From NCBI GenBank assembly GCA_016869875.1, contig VGDE01000006.1, positions 1 through 50,079 of the forward strand: a stretch of DNA of 50,079 nucleotides. The letters run 5' to 3'. This document shows, in pieces, positions 46,082 through 50,079 of the stretch. Source of the stretch: Alphaproteobacteria bacterium (GTDB lineage: Bacteria; Pseudomonadota; Alphaproteobacteria; Rhodobacterales; Rhodobacteraceae). Position 1 is the stretch's first letter; each line of letters opens with the position of its first letter. A program made the translations under genes and the position numbers. The notes under the pieces were generated by a model. The model saw only the letters and a list, made by a program, of their open reading frames with translations, was not told where the DNA came from and made no database searches.

Positions 46082-46462
46082 ATGGCATTCGCCTATGACG
46101 ACAGCAACATCTTTGCCCGCATCCTGCGTGGCGAGATCCCCAACGACACCGTGGCCGAGAACGACCACGCGCTGGCCTTCCGCGACATCTCGCCCAAGGC
46201 GCCCTGCCACATCCTGGTGATCCCCAAGGGCAAGTATGTCAGCTTTGACGACTTCGCGGCAAACGCTTCGGAGGCCGAGATCGCGGGCTTCATGCGGCTT
46301 TGCGCGCAGGTCTGCACCCAGGAAGGCATCGGGCTGGAGCAGGGCCAGGGCTTCCGCGCCATCACGAATGCGGGAACTCATGGCGTGCAGGAGGTGCCGC
46401 ATTTCCACCTGCATATCCTGGGCGGCGCAGTCATGGGGCCAATGATCGGCGCCCGCGGCTGA
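46082..46462 (+). CDS. HIT family nucleotide hydrolase
   Basis: A 126-residue HINT-type hydrolase: DDSNIFARILRGEIP, FRDISPKAPCHILVIPKGKY and the catalytic triad stretch PHFHLHILGG (HxHxH). Family members hydrolyse adenosine phosphoramidates. It follows the glycosyltransferase by 12 bases and may be co-transcribed. Confidence 0.95.
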   Translation: MAFAYDDSNIFARILRGEIPNDTVAENDHALAFRDISPKAPCHILVIPKGKYVSFDDFAANASEAEIAGFMRLCAQVCTQEGIGLEQGQGFRAITNAGTHGVQEVPHFHLHILGGAVMGPMIGARG

Positions 46463-46469
46463 AACTGCG

Positions 46470-46490
46470 GCAAGGGGCGCCGCCCCTTGC
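46470..46490. terminator. hairpin between convergent HIT and ABC genes
   Basis: A perfect 9-bp stem GCAAGGGGC / GCCCCTTGC with a three-base loop; no T-run. Placement suggests a bidirectional end signal. Confidence 0.55.
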
Positions 46491-46520
46491 GCATCTCGGC
46501 AGGATTTTCGCACACGTGGA

Positions 46521-47444
46521 TCAGTCGCGGGTCAGCTCGACAAAGACGTCCTCGAGGTCCGGTTGTTCGGTCGCAACGTCGAGGATCGGGATGCCGGCGC
46601 CGCGCAGGGCGTCCAGCAGTTGGTCGGCCCGCAGGCGCGAGGGTGGATAGGTGATGGCCAGCCGTCCGTCAGGGCGCCGTTCCGCCCGCGCTCCGGGTGG
46701 CAGGTCGGGCAGGGTGACGGGACCGCCCGTGTCCAGCACCAGCGTCTTGCCGTCGGTGCGCGACAGCAGGTCGCGGGTGTTCTGGCGGATCACCACCTGG
46801 CCGTGGTTGATGATGGCGATCTCGTCGCACATCTGCTCGGCTTCCTCGAGGTAGTGGGTCGTCAGGATGATGGTCATGCCCTGATCGTTCAGCTTGCGGA
46901 CATTGGACCACAGCATCTCGCGCAGGGTGATGTCGACACCGGCGGTAGGTTCGTCCAGCACCAGGATCTGGGGGCGGTGGACCAGCGCCTTGGCCAGAAG
47001 AAGCCGCCGCTTCATGCCGCCCGACAGCGCGCGGGCATAGGCATTGGCCTGACCGGTCAGGCCCACCAGTTCAAGCAGCTCGTCGGTCCAGCGCTCGGCC
47101 TTGGGCACGCCGTAAAGGCCGGCCTGCACCTCGAGGCTGGCGCGGGGGGTGAAGAACGGGTCCATGTTCAGTTCCTGCGGCATGACCCCGATGGCCGCGC
47201 GCGACTGACGCGGGTTCACGTCCTGGTCAAAGCCCCAGATGGTGACGCGGCCGGCGGTCTTGTTCACCAAACCTGCCAGGATGTTGATCAGGGTCGACTT
47301 GCCCGCCCCGTTCGGACCCAGAAGGCCGAAGATGCTGCCTGCGCGGATGTTCAGGTCGACGCCCTTCAGCGCCTCCTTGGCGGGGGCATTTCCTTGGGCG
47401 GCATAGGTCTTGCGGAGGCCGGTGATCTGGATGGCGTCGGACAT
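46521..47444 (-). CDS. ABC transporter ATP-binding protein (YadG/CcmA type)
   Basis: A 307-residue ATPase: Walker [10 protein letters not shown], signature [15 protein letters not shown], Walker [14 protein letters not shown]-loop [14 protein letters not shown]. The C-terminal domain is typical of the partners of ABC-2 permeases (YadG/YadH). No permease gene is in the window: convergent HIT on one side, divergent zf-CHCC on the other, so it is an orphan here. ATG 47444 has AAGGA at 6 bases. Confidence 0.92.
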   Translation of the reverse strand: MSDAIQITGLRKTYAAQGNAPAKEALKGVDLNIRAGSIFGLLGPNGAGKSTLINILAGLVNKTAGRVTIWGFDQDVNPRQSRAAIGVMPQELNMDPFFTPRASLEVQAGLYGVPKAERWTDELLELVGLTGQANAYARALSGGMKRRLLLAKALVHRPQILVLDEPTAGVDITLREMLWSNVRKLNDQGMTIILTTHYLEEAEQMCDEIAIINHGQVVIRQNTRDLLSRTDGKTLVLDTGGPVTLPDLPPGARAERRPDGRLAITYPPSRLRADQLLDALRGAGIPILDVATEQPDLEDVFVELTRD

Positions 47445-47532
47445 GGGATTCCTTGCAGAGCTTGCGAAGGCAGGCGGCGCTGCGCTAATGGGGTTAGACC
47501 AGATGATGCAAGCCGCCACAAGAAGGCCAGCC

Positions 47533-47781
47533 ATGACGCAGCACGTGACGCCTGAAACCCCGCTGTCGACCGAAACCGGCCCCGAGGCGCTGAACCGTCC
47601 CGCCCCCGTGACCGAGGTGGTCACCCGCTGGCGTGTCAGCTGCGACGGGGACGACGCGGCGGGCCTGGGCCATCCGCGCGTCTGGCTGGCGATCGCCCCC
47701 GAGGCGGGTTACGTCGACTGCGGTTATTGCGACAAGCGTTTCGTGATCGACCGCGCCCATGCCCATGACGACGATCACTGA
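47533..47781 (+). CDS. zinc-finger (zf-CHCC) domain protein, NDUFS6-like
   Basis: An 82-residue protein with the CHCC zinc-binding pattern: [13 protein letters not shown], then [12 protein letters not shown]. The same domain is in the complex I accessory subunit NDUFS6; in alphaproteobacteria the small protein is thought to join complex I. ATG 47533 is preferred with AAGAAGG upstream; earlier in-frame Met codons lie near the ABC promoter. Confidence 0.85.
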   Translation: MTQHVTPETPLSTETGPEALNRPAPVTEVVTRWRVSCDGDDAAGLGHPRVWLAIAPEAGYVDCGYCDKRFVIDRAHAHDDDH

Positions 47782-47826
47782 ACGCTGACCGGCGGCCGGT
47801 TCCGTCCCGGTCCGAGTCGCCTTTCC

Positions 47827-47843
47827 GGCCCCATCGAGGGGCC
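47827..47843. terminator. short hairpin between zf-CHCC and DUF2256 genes
   Basis: GGCCCC-ATCGA-GGGGCC, six perfect base pairs, between convergent genes; no T-run. Confidence 0.35.
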
Positions 47844-47844
47844 A

Positions 47845-48021
47845 TCAAGGCGGGGTGGCTGCGCCCCCCTTGGGCACCCGATGCTTTTGGTGGCGGCACC
47901 TGTTCGAACAATAGCGCACCTAGTCCCAGTCCCAGACCCATTTCCTGCGCCAGGTGAAGGGCAGGCCGCAGGCGGCGCAGATCTTGTGCGGCAGGTCCGA
48001 CTTGCGGCGCATGGGCGGCAT
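47845..48021 (-). pseudogene. DUF2256 zinc-ribbon protein gene interrupted by an in-frame TAG
   Basis: A 59-codon frame reading [19 protein letters not shown], then [14 protein letters not shown], a TAG codon at 47922-47920 (codon 34), then VRYCSNRCRHQKHRVPK to a TGA stop. DUF2256 proteins read ...WDWDEVRYCS..., so TAG replaces the GAG for Glu by a single G to T change; everything else is intact, including all four zinc Cys (CAAC and CSNRC). A ribosome site GAAGG is present. Either a recent nonsense mutation, a sequencing error, or rare readthrough. DUF2256 often sits beside photolyase-related genes; none is seen here. Confidence 0.8.
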
Positions 48022-48098
48022 GGAGCACCTTCGGGCGGCTGGAAGATTTCGGGCGGGCATGGCACAAGGCGGGCCTGAGCAGCAGGAGACAGGTGATC

Positions 48099-50079
48099 AT
48101 GGGCGACGCATTCGGCAAGGGCTGTCATCTGCATCTGATCGACGGGTCGGCCTTCATCTTTCGCGCCTATCACGCGCTGCCGCCCCTGACGCGCAAGTCG
48201 GACGGTTTGCCCGTGGGCGCTGTTGCGGGCTTCTGCAACATGTTGTGGCGTTACGTGCAGACGGATGACGGGCACACTGCGCCGACCCATGCGGCAGTGA
48301 TCTTCGACCACAGCTCGAAGACCTTTCGCAACGAGATCTACTCGGCCTACAAGGCCCATCGCCCCGAGCCGCCCGAGGATCTGCGCCCGCAGTTTCCCCT
48401 GACCCGCGATGCCACGCGCGCCTTCAACATCGCCTGCATCGAAACCGAGGGTTACGAGGCCGATGACATTATCGCCGCCCTGGCCTGTCGGGCGCGCGAG
48501 GCGGGCGGTTCCGCCACGATCATCAGCAGCGACAAGGACCTGATGCAGCTGATCGGGGACGGCGTGGACATGCTGGACCCGATCAAGAACAAGCTGATCG
48601 GCCCTGACGAGGTGATGGAAAAGTTCGGCGTGGGACCCGACCGTGTCGTGGACGTGCAGGCCTTGGCTGGCGATCCGGTGGACAACGTGCCCGGCGCCCC
48701 CGGCATCGGCATCAAGACGGCCGCCCTGCTGATCCAGGAATATGGCGATCTGGAAAGCCTGCTGGAACGCGCGGCCGAGATCAAGCAGCCCAAGCGCCGC
48801 CAGACCCTGATCGACCATGCCGAGCAGATTCGCATCAGCAAGCGGCTGGTGTCGCTGGACTGCGACACGCCGCTGGACTTTACCCTGGACAGCCTCGAGG
48901 TGCGCGCGCCCGAGCCCGAGCGTCTGCTGGCCTTCCTGTCCGAGATGGAGTTCCGCACGCTGACGGATCGCGTGGCCCAGGTGCTGGGCGCCGAGGCCCC
49001 CGTGATTCAGGCAGCCCCCGCCAGTGACGCGCCCGCTGCACCCGAGCAGCCGCCCATCGACACGACGGCCTATGAAACCGTTGCCGACATGGAGGCGCTG
49101 GAGGCCTGGATCGCGGCCATTCGCGAGGCGGGGCAGGTCGCCATCGATACGGAAACCACCAGCCTTGACGAGATGCAGGCCGAATTGGTCGGCCTGTCGC
49201 TGGCCGTGGCGCCGGGACAGGCCTGCTATATCCCCGTGGGCCATGTCGCGGGGGGCGATGACCTGTTCGGGTCGTCCGCGCGGGTGGCGGGGCAGCTGGA
49301 CCTGGACCAGGTTCTGGCGGCGCTGAAGCCGGTGCTGCAGGATGCGTCCATCCTCAAGATCGGGCAGAACCTGAAATACGACTGGAAGATATTGGCCCGC
49401 CACGGGATCGAGATGACGCCGCTGGCCGACACGATGCTGATGTCCTATGCGCTGAACGCGGGCACCCACAACCACGGCATGGACGAGCTGGCCGAGCGTT
49501 ATCTGGGCCACAAGTGCATTCCGATCAAGGACCTGATCGGCTCGGGCAAGTCGCAGATTCATTTCGGTCAGGTCGCCATCGACAAGGCCGCCCCTTATGC
49601 GGCCGAGGATGCGGATGTCACGCTGCGCCTTTACCAGCATTTCGCCCCAATGCTGCCGGCCGAGAAGGTCAGCACCGTTTATCACACGCTGGAGCGCCCG
49701 ATGATTCCGGTCCTGGCGCAGATGGAGATGGCGGGCATCCGCATCGACCCCGACACGCTGAAGCGCATGTCGAACGCCTTTTCGCAGAAGATGGCGCAGC
49801 TGGAGGACGAGATCTTCGGCCTGGCCGGGCAGAGCTTCAACATCGGCAGCCCCAAGCAGCTGGGCGAGATCCTGTTCGACAAGATGGGACTGGCGGGCGG
49901 CAAGCAGGGCAAGACCGGCGCCTTTTCCACCAGCGCCGACGTGTTGGAGGATCTGGCCGCGGAAGGCCACGACCTGCCGGCGCGCGTGCTGGACTGGCGC
50001 CAGATCAGCAAGCTGAAATCGACCTATACCGATGCGCTGCCGACCTTTGTCCACCCGGACACGGGCCGCGTTCACACCT
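48099..50079 (+). CDS. polA: DNA polymerase I, N-terminal two thirds (runs off the window)
   Basis: 660 codons in frame without a stop. Residues 1-295 are the 5'-3' exonuclease (LIDGSAFIFRAYHALP, ETEGYEADDIIAALA, SSDKDLMQL, DNVPGAPGIGIKTAA). Residues about 325-520 are the 3'-5' proofreading domain with intact acidic residues (AIDTETTSLDEM, GQNLKYDWKIL, YAAEDADVTLRLY), then the start of the polymerase domain (LERPMIPVLAQMEMAGIRID; LFDKMGL). The palm catalytic residues lie beyond the end. ATG 48099 has AGGAGACAGG upstream. Fills gaps in excision repair and Okazaki fragments. Confidence 0.97.
   Translation, partial: MGDAFGKGCHLHLIDGSAFIFRAYHALPPLTRKSDGLPVGAVAGFCNMLWRYVQTDDGHTAPTHAAVIFDHSSKTFRNEIYSAYKAHRPEPPEDLRPQFPLTRDATRAFNIACIETEGYEADDIIAALACRAREAGGSATIISSDKDLMQLIGDGVDMLDPIKNKLIGPDEVMEKFGVGPDRVVDVQALAGDPVDNVPGAPGIGIKTAALLIQEYGDLESLLERAAEIKQPKRRQTLIDHAEQIRISKRLVSLDCDTPLDFTLDSLEVRAPEPERLLAFLSEMEFRTLTDRVAQVLGAEAPVIQAAPASDAPAAPEQPPIDTTAYETVADMEALEAWIAAIREAGQVAIDTETTSLDEMQAELVGLSLAVAPGQACYIPVGHVAGGDDLFGSSARVAGQLDLDQVLAALKPVLQDASILKIGQNLKYDWKILARHGIEMTPLADTMLMSYALNAGTHNHGMDELAERYLGHKCIPIKDLIGSGKSQIHFGQVAIDKAAPYAAEDADVTLRLYQHFAPMLPAEKVSTVYHTLERPMIPVLAQMEMAGIRIDPDTLKRMSNAFSQKMAQLEDEIFGLAGQSFNIGSPKQLGEILFDKMGLAGGKQGKTGAFSTSADVLEDLAAEGHDLPARVLDWRQISKLKSTYTDALPTFVHPDTGRVHT

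Noticed and set aside
47775..50075. Minus-strand open frame of 766 codons opposite polA
   Set aside because: It is an exact antisense of polA, with Gln/Arg/His/Gly-rich composition typical of shadow frames in high-GC DNA, and no domain pattern.

Overview
The window looks like chromosomal DNA from an alphaproteobacterium of the Rhodobacteraceae, most likely Paracoccus or a close relative. This is inferred from high GC throughout, a DUF4167 protein behind prfA-prmC, an RF1 with an alphaproteobacterial-type PET tripeptide, a GTTC-N7-GTTC SOS box (the alphaproteobacterial LexA operator), and the complete ureDA(J)BCEFG-urtABCDE arrangement. No database search was possible. I see no rRNA, tRNA, CRISPR array, insertion sequence, integrase or prophage. 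Almost everything is housekeeping or nitrogen metabolism.

Layout. 1-2.4 kb: the tail of an AlkA-type glycosylase, a serine esterase, an HNH protein, a 57-aa membrane protein, and sugE under a predicted guanidine-II riboswitch. 2.5-6.9 kb: ilvD and ilvC separated by a tandem, overlapping pair of Lrp/AsnC regulators and by a gene-poor stretch of about 450 bp. 6.9-10 kb: a YghU-type glutathione enzyme divergent from a radical SAM (SplB-like) gene whose promoter contains an SOS box, then a homocysteine S-methyltransferase. 10-15.9 kb: rpsF-rpsR-rplI, a ureohydrolase (speB), prfA-prmC and the DUF4167 gene. 16.1-23.9 kb: lptF-lptG-lptD-surA-pdxA-rsmA, a tightly overlapped run on the minus strand that builds the outer membrane. 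It is followed by pepA and holC (24-26.2 kb, plus strand).

26.3-37.9 kb is one minus-strand block of 13 genes: ureD-ureA-hupE/ureJ-ureB-ureC-ureE-ureF-ureG, then urtA-urtB-urtC-urtD-urtE. It encodes a nickel urease, its assembly chaperones, a putative nickel permease and a high-affinity urea ABC transporter. Upstream lie an OlsB-like N-acyltransferase and an AI-2E family permease. 40.1-43.5 kb holds ndk, fabD, fabG, acpP and dps. 43.5-46.1 kb has a divergent sulfotransferase / GT14-like glycosyltransferase pair. 46.1-50.1 kb has a HIT protein, an orphan ABC ATPase, a zf-CHCC protein, a DUF2256 gene broken by an in-frame amber codon, and the 5' two thirds of polA.

The parts most worth a second look are the sugE leader (promoter plus two ACGR-loop hairpins), the SOS box inside an apparently leaderless promoter for the radical SAM gene, the nonsense codon in the DUF2256 gene, and the sulfotransferase/glycosyltransferase pair. 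Guanidine export, a urea-releasing ureohydrolase and complete urea uptake and hydrolysis all occur here, but that they act together is inference.
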